A stretch of DNA of 64,000 bases, taken from positions 558,001-622,000 of the forward strand of contig NZ_CP101988.1 in assembly GCF_024508335.1 (NCBI RefSeq), in the 5' to 3' direction. Shown here piece after piece: positions 57,611-64,000 of the stretch. This DNA comes from Cellulomonas chengniuliangii. Lineage in GTDB: Bacteria; Actinomycetota; Actinomycetes; Actinomycetales; Cellulomonadaceae. Positions within the stretch are counted from its first letter, which is position 1, and every line of letters begins with the position of its first letter. The translations under genes were made by a program, and so were the position numbers. The notes under the pieces are model-generated. The model was not told the DNA's origin and did not search any database. It saw only the letters and a list, made by a program, of their open reading frames with translations.

Positions 57611-58179
57611 GCGCGGACCGCCGCTGCGTCGAGCAGCGGGCCATGGGCGTCCACCCAGGTCGCGACCACCTCGTCCAGGTCGGCGAGCTGGGCCTCCGTG
57701 AGCGCGAGCGCGCGGGTGGGGACGCTGGCCCCCAGCTCGACGAGCAGCGGCCGCAGATGCACCTCCCCGGCCAGGGAATGCGCGGGACTCCCCGAGACGA
57801 CGAGCGGCACGGCGACGACGCCGCGCAGGCCGTCTGCCCCGTACAGGTCGAGGAAGGCCTTCAGCAGCCCGGTGTAGCTGGCCTTGTAGACGGGGGTGGC
57901 GACCACCGCGACGTGCGCGGACGCCAGCCGGCGCAGCGCGTCGTCGACGGCCGGCCGGGTCGCCGCGAAGAGCTCGGGCGCCAGGTCCGCGAGGTCCACG
58001 GTGGGGGTGAGCCCGCCGCCGAGCCGTTGGGCGATCGCCCGGGACAGCGACTCGGCGGCGACCCGGGTGCGGGACCCGGGTCGCGGGTTGCCGACGACGG
58101 GGAGGACGTGGAGTCGGGAGCGCGACGCGCTCGACGCGTCGGTCGCAGGGGTGGTCGGGGTGACGGCTGACGTGGTCAT
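57607..58179 (-). CDS. NADPH-dependent FMN reductase (SsuE/MsuE-like)
   Basis: A 190-residue flavodoxin-like reductase: HVLPVVGNPRPGSRTRVAA (phosphate loop), VVATPVYKASYTGLLKAFLD and the late VVSGSPAHSLAGEVHLRPLL are the SsuE/MsuE family marks. It supplies reduced FMN to desulfonation-type monooxygenases. ATG 58179 has GAGGA about 8 nt upstream. First gene after a SAM-IV riboswitch on the minus strand, so it should be off when S-adenosylmethionine is plentiful. Confidence 0.9.
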   Translation of the reverse strand: MTTSAVTPTTPATDASSASRSRLHVLPVVGNPRPGSRTRVAAESLSRAIAQRLGGGLTPTVDLADLAPELFAATRPAVDDALRRLASAHVAVVATPVYKASYTGLLKAFLDLYGADGLRGVVAVPLVVSGSPAHSLAGEVHLRPLLVELGASVPTRALALTEAQLADLDEVVATWVDAHGPLLDAAAVRA

Positions 58180-58311
58180 CTGATGGTCCTCGGATGTGCC
58201 GACGGATCCGTGCGCGGCGTCGCCCTCCACCCGGCTCGACGCAGACCGAGGAGGAGCGGGACGACCGCGCAGGTCGTCGAGGTCGATCACGCTTGCCGTG
58301 TCCCTCAACAC

Positions 58312-58409
58312 GGCCAGGTCGTCTCCCGGAGCACCCCGCCGTGACGCTGGGGTTGCTGGCCAGCAAGCCGGGGCTGTGCTCGTGCGAGCGCTGGCACTCA
58401 AGACCTCGG
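58312..58409 (-). ncRNA. SAM-IV riboswitch
   Basis: Read on the minus strand the segment has, in order, AGGTC, TTGAGTGCCAGCG, AGCCCCGGCTTGCTGGCC, AGCAACCCC, CGGCGGGGTGCTCCGGG and GACCT. AGGTC/GACCT closes the outer helix P1, GCCAGC/GCTGGC forms P2, and ACCCC/GGGGT forms P3; CCCCGG and CCGGG can make the pseudoknot. These match the conserved SAM-IV core known from actinobacteria (variants of AGUGCCAGC, CCGGCUUGCUGGCC, GGGGUGCyCCGGG). Downstream stems CCGTGT/ACACGG (58294-58313) and ACGACC/GGTCGT (58261-58277) could be the expression platform. A candidate -10 lies at 58418-58413. Confidence 0.82.
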
Positions 58410-58479
58410 CAAGTTGTAGCACGCCGTCTTCGCGACGGGCGACCGGTGTCTCACCACACGACCCGAAACGCCCCATCTG

Positions 58480-58509
58480 TTGACGGCCCGTCGACGTTCG
58501 CCCTAACGT
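58480..58509 (+). promoter_or_regulatory. promoter of the sulfur-compound operon
   Basis: -35 TTGACG (58480-58485), an 18-bp spacer and -10 TAACGT (58504-58509). The -10 ends 7 nt before GTG 58517, so transcription should begin on the leader peptide's start codon. Confidence 0.65.
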
Positions 58510-58516
58510 CCGTCGC

Positions 58517-58594
58517 GTGAGCACCTCCACGAACCGCCGCCACGGCCTGAGCGATGTCGTCTTCGCTGCCGTCGCGCGCTGTCGCTGTTGTTGA
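58517..58594 (+). CDS. leaderless cysteine-rich leader peptide (attenuator)
   Basis: A 25-residue ORF (start VSTSTNRRHGLSDVV, end ARCRCC, then TGA). Three of the last four codons are TGT (Cys), the less used cysteine codon in this genome. With the -10 box 7 nt before its GTG it has the form of the actinobacterial leaderless leader peptides in which ribosome stalling on cysteine codons senses cysteine supply (described upstream of mycobacterial sulfur genes). It precedes the monooxygenase/ABC operon by 335 nt, so cysteine shortage probably raises that operon. Confidence 0.7.
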   Translation: MSTSTNRRHGLSDVVFAAVARCRCC

Positions 58595-58929
58595 CGCTCG
58601 TCTGCTGATCTCCGGAACGGCAGGCGGGGTCCAGGTCCCGCACGCGCCCGGATCCCCGCCCGACAGCGGCTCACACCCTCCCCGCCCTCGCGTCTGACGA
58701 CGCTCGGTGGGCGAGCCGAGGCTCATGCCGCCCGCGCTCAGCCGCACCGCCACCGCCGGCGCGCGCACGTCCGGCCCCTGGGCTCCGGCCCGCACCGCCC
58801 TCCCACGCCGCCGCTGTGCGCGGTCGCGTCAGGGCGCGCCCTTCCCCAATCCCGCATCCGCGAACGCGCCGTGCCCCGTGCTGCCAGCAGCCGGCCGCGC
58901 TGGATGCCGCCCGTGGTCGAGGAGACCCC
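58595..58929 (+). other. 5' leader between the Cys leader peptide and the monooxygenase gene
   Basis: 335 nt without a recognisable gene. It is C-rich over several stretches (around 58655-58690, 58740-58760 and 58790-58815) and lacks a clear intrinsic terminator with T-run. C-rich, G-poor RNA is the type of sequence Rho uses, so untranslated leader RNA might be terminated by Rho when the peptide is completed. This is inference. Confidence 0.4.
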
Positions 58930-60249
58930 ATGTCGCACCCACCTGTCCCGCTGTCCGTGCTGGACCTGAGCCCGGTCTCGTCCGGGAGCACCCCGGCCGA
59001 CGCGCTGCGCCGCACGCTCGACCTGGCCCAGGCGGCCGAGCGAGCGGGGTACCAGCGGTACTGGCTCGCCGAGCACCACCTCAACCCGGGGGTGGCCGGC
59101 GCCAGCCCTGCCGTGGTCGCCGCCCTCGTCGCGCAGGCCACCACGGCCATCCGCGTCGGCTCGGCGGCCGTGATCCTGGGCAACTACTCCCCGCTGCAGG
59201 TCGCCGAGCAGTGGGGGACCATCGCCGCGCTGCACCCGGGGCGGGTGGACCTGGGGATCGGCCGCTCGGGCATCGGTCGATCGGGCGGCGCGGGCCGTCC
59301 AGGCGCCACGCCCCCCGGGCGGGCGGACGCCGGAGGGGTGGCCCCCGCCGAGCAGTCGCCCCCGGCGCCGGCTGGCGCCCCGGTCACGCCGGTTCCCGGT
59401 GATGCGGGGAGGTGGCAGGTCGTGGACGGGGTGGTGATCCCGCCGGTCCGGCCCACGGCCTACGACCCCGCGCGGCTCGCACTCCAGGCCCGCCTGCTCG
59501 GGCGCGCCCCCGGCGACGGGGACGGGTTCGGCGCCGATGTGCGGGACATCCTCGCGTTCTTCGCGGGCACGTACCGGGCGCCCGAGGGGCGGCCCGTCGC
59601 AGTGACCCCCGCCGAGGGCACGGATGTGCAGCTGTGGGTGCACGGGTCCAGCGCGGGGCCGAGCGCTCAGCTCGCCGGCGAGCTCGGCCTGCCGTACGGC
59701 GCGAACTACCACGTCGCGCCCGCGACGCTCCTGGAGTCGGTGGCGGCGTACCGGGCGGCCTTCACGCCGTCCGCTGACTTCCCGGAGCCCTACGTCATCG
59801 TCTCGGTGGACGTCGTGGTCGGGGCCGACGACCAGGCAGCGCGGGCGCTCGCGGCCGGCTACGGGCCGTGGGTGCAGTCGATCCGCAGCGGCCACGGCGC
59901 CATCCCGTACCCGGACGTCCACGAGGCCCGCGCGATCCAGGCGGGCTGGGCGCCGGAGGACCACGCGGCCGTGCGCGACCGCACCGAGACCCGGCTCGTG
60001 GGCTCGCCGCAGACGGTCGTCACCCGTCTTGCGGCACTGCAGCGCCTCACTGGCGCGGACGAGCTGCTCGTCACCACGGTGACGCACCGCCACGAGGACA
60101 GGGTCCGCAGCTACGAGCTGCTGGCGGAGGCGTGGGCCGCGCAGGCGACGCCGGCCGTCGCGCACGTCGAGCACCAGCACGCGGACGCGCTCGACGCGGC
60201 CGCCACCGCGGCCACCACGGAGCTGCTGCGCGCGGCGGCACGGTCATGA
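58930..60249 (+). CDS. luciferase-like FMN-dependent monooxygenase (LLM family)
   Basis: A 439-residue flavin monooxygenase of the luciferase-like class, using reduced FMN from a partner reductase and O2. Family marks are PLSVLDLSPVSSG at the start, YQRYWLAEHHLNPGVAGASP, RVGSAAVILGNYSPLQVAEQ and HPGRVDLGIGRS, then YGANYHVAP. Between about residues 115 and 160 there is an insert rich in Gly, Pro and Ala not usual for the barrel. The closest known type is the YtmO/'MsnO8' group near cystine transporters. ATG 58930 has a strong AGGAGA site; the stop overlaps the next gene (ATGA). Confidence 0.88.
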   Translation: MSHPPVPLSVLDLSPVSSGSTPADALRRTLDLAQAAERAGYQRYWLAEHHLNPGVAGASPAVVAALVAQATTAIRVGSAAVILGNYSPLQVAEQWGTIAALHPGRVDLGIGRSGIGRSGGAGRPGATPPGRADAGGVAPAEQSPPAPAGAPVTPVPGDAGRWQVVDGVVIPPVRPTAYDPARLALQARLLGRAPGDGDGFGADVRDILAFFAGTYRAPEGRPVAVTPAEGTDVQLWVHGSSAGPSAQLAGELGLPYGANYHVAPATLLESVAAYRAAFTPSADFPEPYVIVSVDVVVGADDQAARALAAGYGPWVQSIRSGHGAIPYPDVHEARAIQAGWAPEDHAAVRDRTETRLVGSPQTVVTRLAALQRLTGADELLVTTVTHRHEDRVRSYELLAEAWAAQATPAVAHVEHQHADALDAAATAATTELLRAAARS

Positions 60250-61847
60250 CCGTGCAGACGCGGCCCGTCGGGTCGGCAGGGGTGGCGGACCTCGAGGTGC
60301 GCTACGTGCACCAGAGCGACCCACTGGTCCGCCCGCTGCTGGACGACCTTGCCCGGGAGTACGCCGACCGGTACGAGAGCCTGCGGGAGACGATCGCCGA
60401 CGACCTGTCCCGGTACCCGGCCGAGGAGTTCGCCGGCCCTGACGGCGCCCTGGTGCTGCTGCTCTCCGACGGCGCGCCCGTCGCCGGCGGCGCCTTCCGC
60501 CGGTACGACGACACGACCGCCGAGCTCAAGCGGATCTGGACCCGCTCCGACCAGCGTCGCCGGGGCCTCGGCCGCCGGGTGCTCGAGGAGCTCGAACGGG
60601 AGATCGGCGCCCGGGGGTACACCCGCGTGTACCTCACGACGGGGCCGCGTCAGCCCGAGGCGTGCGCGCTGTACCTGTCGACGGGCTACGCGGCGCTGTT
60701 CGACGTGGCCGCCGATCCCGAGGAGCTCGACGGTCCCCTCCCGTTCGAGAAGCGCCTGCGACCGGCGGCTCCCGAGGACGTTGCGGTCACGACCGGCGCG
60801 ACCGGGCCCGCCCTCGCCCCGCGACTGGCCGCGACGGCGGTGGACCTCGACGCGCGCGTCGTCCCCGCGCGCCACGTCGGACGGTGGCTCGCCACCGCGG
60901 GGACGCTCGTGCTGCTCGCGATGGTGATCAGCTCGCTGACCACGAACGCCCGCTGGGAATGGTCGATCGTCTGGCAGTACCTGACCTGGCCGTCGGTGCT
61001 CGACGGCCTGTGGGGCACGGTGCGGCTCACGGCGACGGCCGCGGTGATCGGCTTCGGGCTGGGCACGGTCCTGGCGCTGATGCGCCTGTCGCCCTCGCCG
61101 CTGCTCCGGGCGGTGTCCTGGACCTACACCTGGGTGTTCAGGTCGGTGCCGCTGATCCTGCAGCTGCTGCTCTGGTACAACCTCGCGTACCTGTACCCGA
61201 CCCTGTCGCTCGGCGTCCCGTTCGGCCCCGAGCTCCTGCAGTTCGGCACGCTGGACGTCATCGACAAGTTCGGGGCGGCGGTGCTCGGGCTGGGCCTGTC
61301 GCAGGCCGCGTACTCGGCGGAGATCGTGCGCGCGGGAATCCTCTCGGTCGACCAGGGGCAGCACGAGGCTGCCGCCGCCCTGGGCCTGCCCCGTCGCCGC
61401 CAACAGCGCCGGATCATCCTGCCGCAGGCCATGCGCACCATCGTGCCGACCGCCGTCAACGAGATCATCGGCCTGGTCAAGGGCACGTCGGTGGTCTACG
61501 TGCTCGCGTACGGCGAGCTGTTCTACATCGTCGGGGTGATCTACGGCCGCAACCAGCGCGTGGTGCCGCTGCTGCTCGTCGCGGGCATCTGGTACCTGCT
61601 GCTCACCACCGTCATCACGGTGGTCCAGTACTACGTGGAACGGCACTACGCGAAGGGCGCCCTGCGCACGCTCCCGCCCACACCGGTGCAGCGCGTCCGC
61701 TGGGCCGCCGGGGTGCTGTGGTCCCGGGTCACCGGGCGGCCGCTGCCGCAGGGCCTCCCGCCCGGCCACCTGGCCCGGACGTCGCTCGCCTCCCACGTGC
61801 TCGTCCGCAGCCGGGCCACCGCTCAGGGTCGGGGAGGGCAGCTCTGA
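60246..61847 (+). CDS. GNAT acetyltransferase fused to amino-acid (cystine-type) ABC transporter permease
   Basis: A 533-residue fusion without a stop or frameshift between the parts. Residues 1-180 are a GNAT N-acetyltransferase ([19 protein letters not shown], then the acetyl-CoA loop [15 protein letters not shown] and [14 protein letters not shown]). From about 213 it is a polar-amino-acid permease: membrane segments [52 protein letters not shown] and the coupling loop [21 protein letters not shown] near residue 373. ATGA and TGATG overlaps at the ends. Separate GNAT and permease genes occur in the Bacillus ytmI/tcy operon; here they are one protein. Confidence 0.88.
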   Translation: MTVQTRPVGSAGVADLEVRYVHQSDPLVRPLLDDLAREYADRYESLRETIADDLSRYPAEEFAGPDGALVLLLSDGAPVAGGAFRRYDDTTAELKRIWTRSDQRRRGLGRRVLEELEREIGARGYTRVYLTTGPRQPEACALYLSTGYAALFDVAADPEELDGPLPFEKRLRPAAPEDVAVTTGATGPALAPRLAATAVDLDARVVPARHVGRWLATAGTLVLLAMVISSLTTNARWEWSIVWQYLTWPSVLDGLWGTVRLTATAAVIGFGLGTVLALMRLSPSPLLRAVSWTYTWVFRSVPLILQLLLWYNLAYLYPTLSLGVPFGPELLQFGTLDVIDKFGAAVLGLGLSQAAYSAEIVRAGILSVDQGQHEAAAALGLPRRRQQRRIILPQAMRTIVPTAVNEIIGLVKGTSVVYVLAYGELFYIVGVIYGRNQRVVPLLLVAGIWYLLLTTVITVVQYYVERHYAKGALRTLPPTPVQRVRWAAGVLWSRVTGRPLPQGLPPGHLARTSLASHVLVRSRATAQGRGGQL

Positions 61848-62617
61848 TGGGGGCGGCAGGGCACGTGGAGGTGCGCGGCGTGCACAAGGCCTTCGGCCCG
61901 CTCAAGGTGCTGCGCGGCGTCGACCTGGAGGTCCGGCCCGGCGAGGTGACGGTGATCCTGGGCCCCTCGGGCTCGGGCAAGTCGACGCTGCTGCGCGCGA
62001 TCAACCACCTCGAGAAGGTGGACCGGGGACTGGTGTCCCTCGACGGCGAGCTGATCGGCTACCGGCGCACGGCACGCGGGACCCTGCAGGAGCTCAAGGA
62101 GCGGGAGGTGCTGCGGCAGCGGTCGCACATCGGGTTCGTGTTCCAGTCCTTCAACCTGTTCCCGCACCTGACGGCGCTCGAGAACGTGGTCGAGGCCCCC
62201 GTGTCAGCGCAGGGCCGGCCGCGGGCCGAGGTCGAGGCCGAGGCGCGCGCGCTCCTCGAGCGGGTGGGACTCGCGGACAAGGCCGACGTGCACCCGCGCC
62301 GGCTCTCGGGCGGGCAGCAGCAGCGTGTGGCCATCGCACGGGCCCTCGCGCTGCGCCCCAAGGTCGTCCTGTTCGACGAGCCGACGTCCGCCCTCGACCC
62401 CGAGCTGGTGGGCGAGGTGCTCGACGTGATCAAGGACCTCGCGTCGTCGGGGACCACGCTCGTCGTCGTCACCCACGAGATCGGCTTCGCCCGCGAGGTC
62501 GCCACCACCGTGGTGTTCATGGACGAGGGGCTGATCGTCGAGCAGGGCACGCCCGCCGAGGTCCTCGAGCACCCCCGGCACGAGCGCACCCGCGCGTTCC
62601 TCGACAAGGTCCTCTGA
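61847..62617 (+). CDS. amino-acid ABC transporter ATP-binding protein (TcyN/GlnQ type)
   Basis: A 256-residue ATPase for polar amino-acid import: Walker [14 protein letters not shown]-loop [18 protein letters not shown], signature [15 protein letters not shown] and Walker [26 protein letters not shown] overlap with the permease fusion. With the fused permease and the binding protein it makes a complete importer; sulfur amino acids such as cystine are the best guess from context. Confidence 0.92.
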   Translation: MGAAGHVEVRGVHKAFGPLKVLRGVDLEVRPGEVTVILGPSGSGKSTLLRAINHLEKVDRGLVSLDGELIGYRRTARGTLQELKEREVLRQRSHIGFVFQSFNLFPHLTALENVVEAPVSAQGRPRAEVEAEARALLERVGLADKADVHPRRLSGGQQQRVAIARALALRPKVVLFDEPTSALDPELVGEVLDVIKDLASSGTTLVVVTHEIGFAREVATTVVFMDEGLIVEQGTPAEVLEHPRHERTRAFLDKVL

Positions 62618-62723
62618 CCTGCCGTCACCCGACGGCTCCCCAACCCCGGGGCGCGTCCCCGAGGGGCGCCCGCACGCCGTGCGCGCGTCCGCAGTTCCCG
62701 TTCCGACCGAGAGTGAGCTTCCC

Positions 62724-63731
62724 GTGACCGCATCGACCCGACGAGCAAGGCTCGTGACCGCACTGGCCGTCGTGCCCCTGCTGGCGCTCGCCGCGTGCGC
62801 CGGCGCCCAGGCCGGCACGGACGTCGCAGCACCCGAGGACGACGCCGCGAAGGCGAAGGCCGTGGGGCTGCAGATCAGCACCAGCCCGGAGCAGGACAGG
62901 GTGCGCAGCACCGAGAGCCCCGACGCGATCGCCCTGCTGCCCGCCGCCATCGCCGAGCGGGGCGTGCTCAAGGTGGCGACGAGCGCCAGCGGCAGCGCGC
63001 CGCTCACCTTCCTGGCCGACGACGAGAAGACCCCCATCGGCAACGAGACCGACATCGCCCAGCTCGTCGCCGACGCCCTGGGCCTCGAGCTCCGGCTCGA
63101 GGTGCGGGCGTGGGCTGACTGGCCGCTCGCGCTCCAGTCGCAGGACGTCGACGCCGTCATCTCCAACGTGACCGTCACGGAGGAGCGCAAGGAGCTGTAC
63201 GACTTCTCGTCGTACCGCAACGACCAGCTCGGGTGGATCGTCGGGGCCGAGGGCGATGTGGAGGCGATCACCGAGCCGGCGGACATCGCCGGGCTCAAGG
63301 TCGCCGTCGGATCGGGCACCAACCAGGAGAAGATCCTGCTCGCGTGGAACGAGGAGAACATCGCCAACGGGCTAGAACCGATCAAGGACGGGGAGCCGGA
63401 CTACTTCGACAACCTCGCCGACGCGCTCCTCGCGCTGCAGTCCGGGCGCCTCGACGCGTACGTGGGCCCGAACGCCTCGCTGGCGTTCACCGCGGCGTCC
63501 TCGCCGCAGGACTTCCGGATCGCGGGGACGCTCAACGGCGGGTGGCCGCTGACGGCGCAGATCGCGGTGGCCACCCTCAAGGGCGCCGACCTGGCGCCCG
63601 CGGTGACGGCGGCGTTGGCACACGTCTTCGACGACGGGACCTACCTCGAGGTGCTCCAGCGCTGGGGGCTGGAGGGCGAGGCCATCGACAAGCCCGAGAC
63701 CAACCCGCCGGGGTTGCCGAAGACCAGCTGA
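62724..63731 (+). CDS. amino-acid ABC transporter substrate-binding lipoprotein
   Basis: A 335-residue family 3 solute-binding protein. Signal VTASTRRARLVTALAVVPLL with lipobox LAAC; mature domain with GVLKVATSASGSAPLTFL, GNETDIAQLVADALGLELRL, SQDVDAVISNVTVTEERKEL-YDF and VAVGSGTNQEKIL. GTG 62724 was chosen because it gives a complete signal peptide just after GAGAGTGAG; 45 nt earlier another start is possible. Last gene of the operon. The 106-nt gap before it has a weak GGGCGC/GCGCCC hairpin. Confidence 0.9.
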   Translation: MTASTRRARLVTALAVVPLLALAACAGAQAGTDVAAPEDDAAKAKAVGLQISTSPEQDRVRSTESPDAIALLPAAIAERGVLKVATSASGSAPLTFLADDEKTPIGNETDIAQLVADALGLELRLEVRAWADWPLALQSQDVDAVISNVTVTEERKELYDFSSYRNDQLGWIVGAEGDVEAITEPADIAGLKVAVGSGTNQEKILLAWNEENIANGLEPIKDGEPDYFDNLADALLALQSGRLDAYVGPNASLAFTAASSPQDFRIAGTLNGGWPLTAQIAVATLKGADLAPAVTAALAHVFDDGTYLEVLQRWGLEGEAIDKPETNPPGLPKTS

Positions 63732-63752
63732 GCCGAGGGCCGTGGCCTCGCC

Positions 63753-63788
63753 CCGTGCCGTTCAGTGGCGCCGTGCCGTTCAGCGGTG
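63753..63788. repeat. 18-bp direct repeat
   Basis: CCGTGCCGTTCAG-TGGCG (63753-63770) is repeated as CCGTGCCGTTCAG-CGGTG (63771-63788). The second copy contains the stop codon of the minus-strand gene, so the repeat duplicated the end of that gene. Confidence 0.7.
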
Positions 63789-64000
63789 CGCGGGCGAGGC
63801 CTCTGCCTCCGCGGCGTCGTCCGCGTCGCGGTCGTGCTCGTGGTGGCGGCGCGACGCCCACGCCGTGTGGACGAGCATGCCGCCGCCCGTGAGCAACGGC
63901 GCCGCCAACGCCATCGTCACCCACCAGCTGGGGCCCGCGCGGAACGTGCCGGAGCTGGACGTCCAGGTGCACGTCAGGCCGACGGGGAACCACGTCCACG
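63780..64000 (-). CDS. membrane protein, C-terminal end (partial)
   Basis: An open minus-strand frame runs from the window edge to a TGA at 63782-63780, 73 codons. It reads WTWFPVGLTCTWTSSSGTF, a membrane segment SWWVTMALAAPLLTGGGMLVHTAW, then a hydrophilic His/Asp/Ala-rich tail (RRHHEHDRDADDAAEAEA). The tail has strong third-position G/C bias. No family was recognised from this piece. It is convergent with the ABC operon. Confidence 0.65.
   Translation of the reverse strand, partial: WTWFPVGLTCTWTSSSGTFRAGPSWWVTMALAAPLLTGGGMLVHTAWASRRHHEHDRDADDAAEAEASPAHR

Overview
This is about 64 kb of a high-GC actinobacterial chromosome. The gene content (mycothiol glycosyltransferase MshA, Lsr2, CarD, SenX3-RegX3, actinobacterial CysS) and gene order point to Micrococcales, most like a Cellulomonas-type genome; the genus is inference. 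Two stretches follow the Mycobacterium tuberculosis order closely: ppa to lysS/lsr2 (the Rv3628-Rv3597c neighbourhood) and carD-ispD-ispF...cysS-rlmB (Rv3583c-Rv3579c). Genes are packed with ATGA, GTGA or TGATG stop/start overlaps. Many operons start with a -10 box (TAnnnT) 6-8 nt before an ATG or GTG, which is the leaderless mRNA pattern of actinobacteria. Strong GC-rich hairpins separate convergent units.

Layout. 0-6 kb: end of an NlpC/P60 protein, ppa, dacB-type PBP4, a lipoprotein of lower GC, a zinc metalloprotease, tilS, hpt. 6-17.8 kb: one long run of ftsH, folE, folP, folB-folK fusion, a DUF3180 protein, two PH-domain membrane proteins, a DUF2520 dehydrogenase, panC, panD and nadB (folate, pantothenate and NAD cofactors). 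17.8-21.5 kb: rhodanese, nadC, lysS, a small membrane protein, lsr2. 21.5-30 kb: xylose/monosaccharide regulon: xylA-xylB facing xylR (ROK), then a ChvE/GguA/GguB-like sugar ABC transporter; the xylA and transporter promoters share a sequence that is the likely XylR operator. 30-43.4 kb: lactonase, mshA, gpmA, phoU, senX3-regX3, pstSCAB with recognisable PHO boxes, a lipoprotein, carD, ispD, ispF.

43.4-54.4 kb is accessory DNA lying between ispF and cysS, which are neighbours in mycobacteria. It holds an MDR oxidoreductase, a D-arabinono-lactone-type oxidase divergent from a TetR-MFS pair, a small-molecule cluster with two ATP-grasp ligases and an MFS exporter (with two short translationally coupled ORFs and an orphan coding frame), a frameshifted lectin remnant, and a fold-type III PLP amino-acid enzyme.

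54.4-64 kb: cysS, rlmB, then two divergent operons that form a sulfur-compound module. On the minus strand an FMN reductase and a flavin reductase lie behind a SAM-IV riboswitch. On the plus strand a leaderless 25-codon peptide ending Cys-Arg-Cys-Cys precedes a luciferase-like monooxygenase, a GNAT acetyltransferase fused to an amino-acid ABC permease, its ATPase and a binding lipoprotein. The set resembles the Bacillus subtilis ytmI/tcy sulfur-amino-acid operon. The fused transporter/acetyltransferase with two different sulfur-sensing leaders is the most interesting system here, followed by the two-ligase cluster. No tRNA, rRNA, CRISPR array, insertion sequence or phage gene was recognised.
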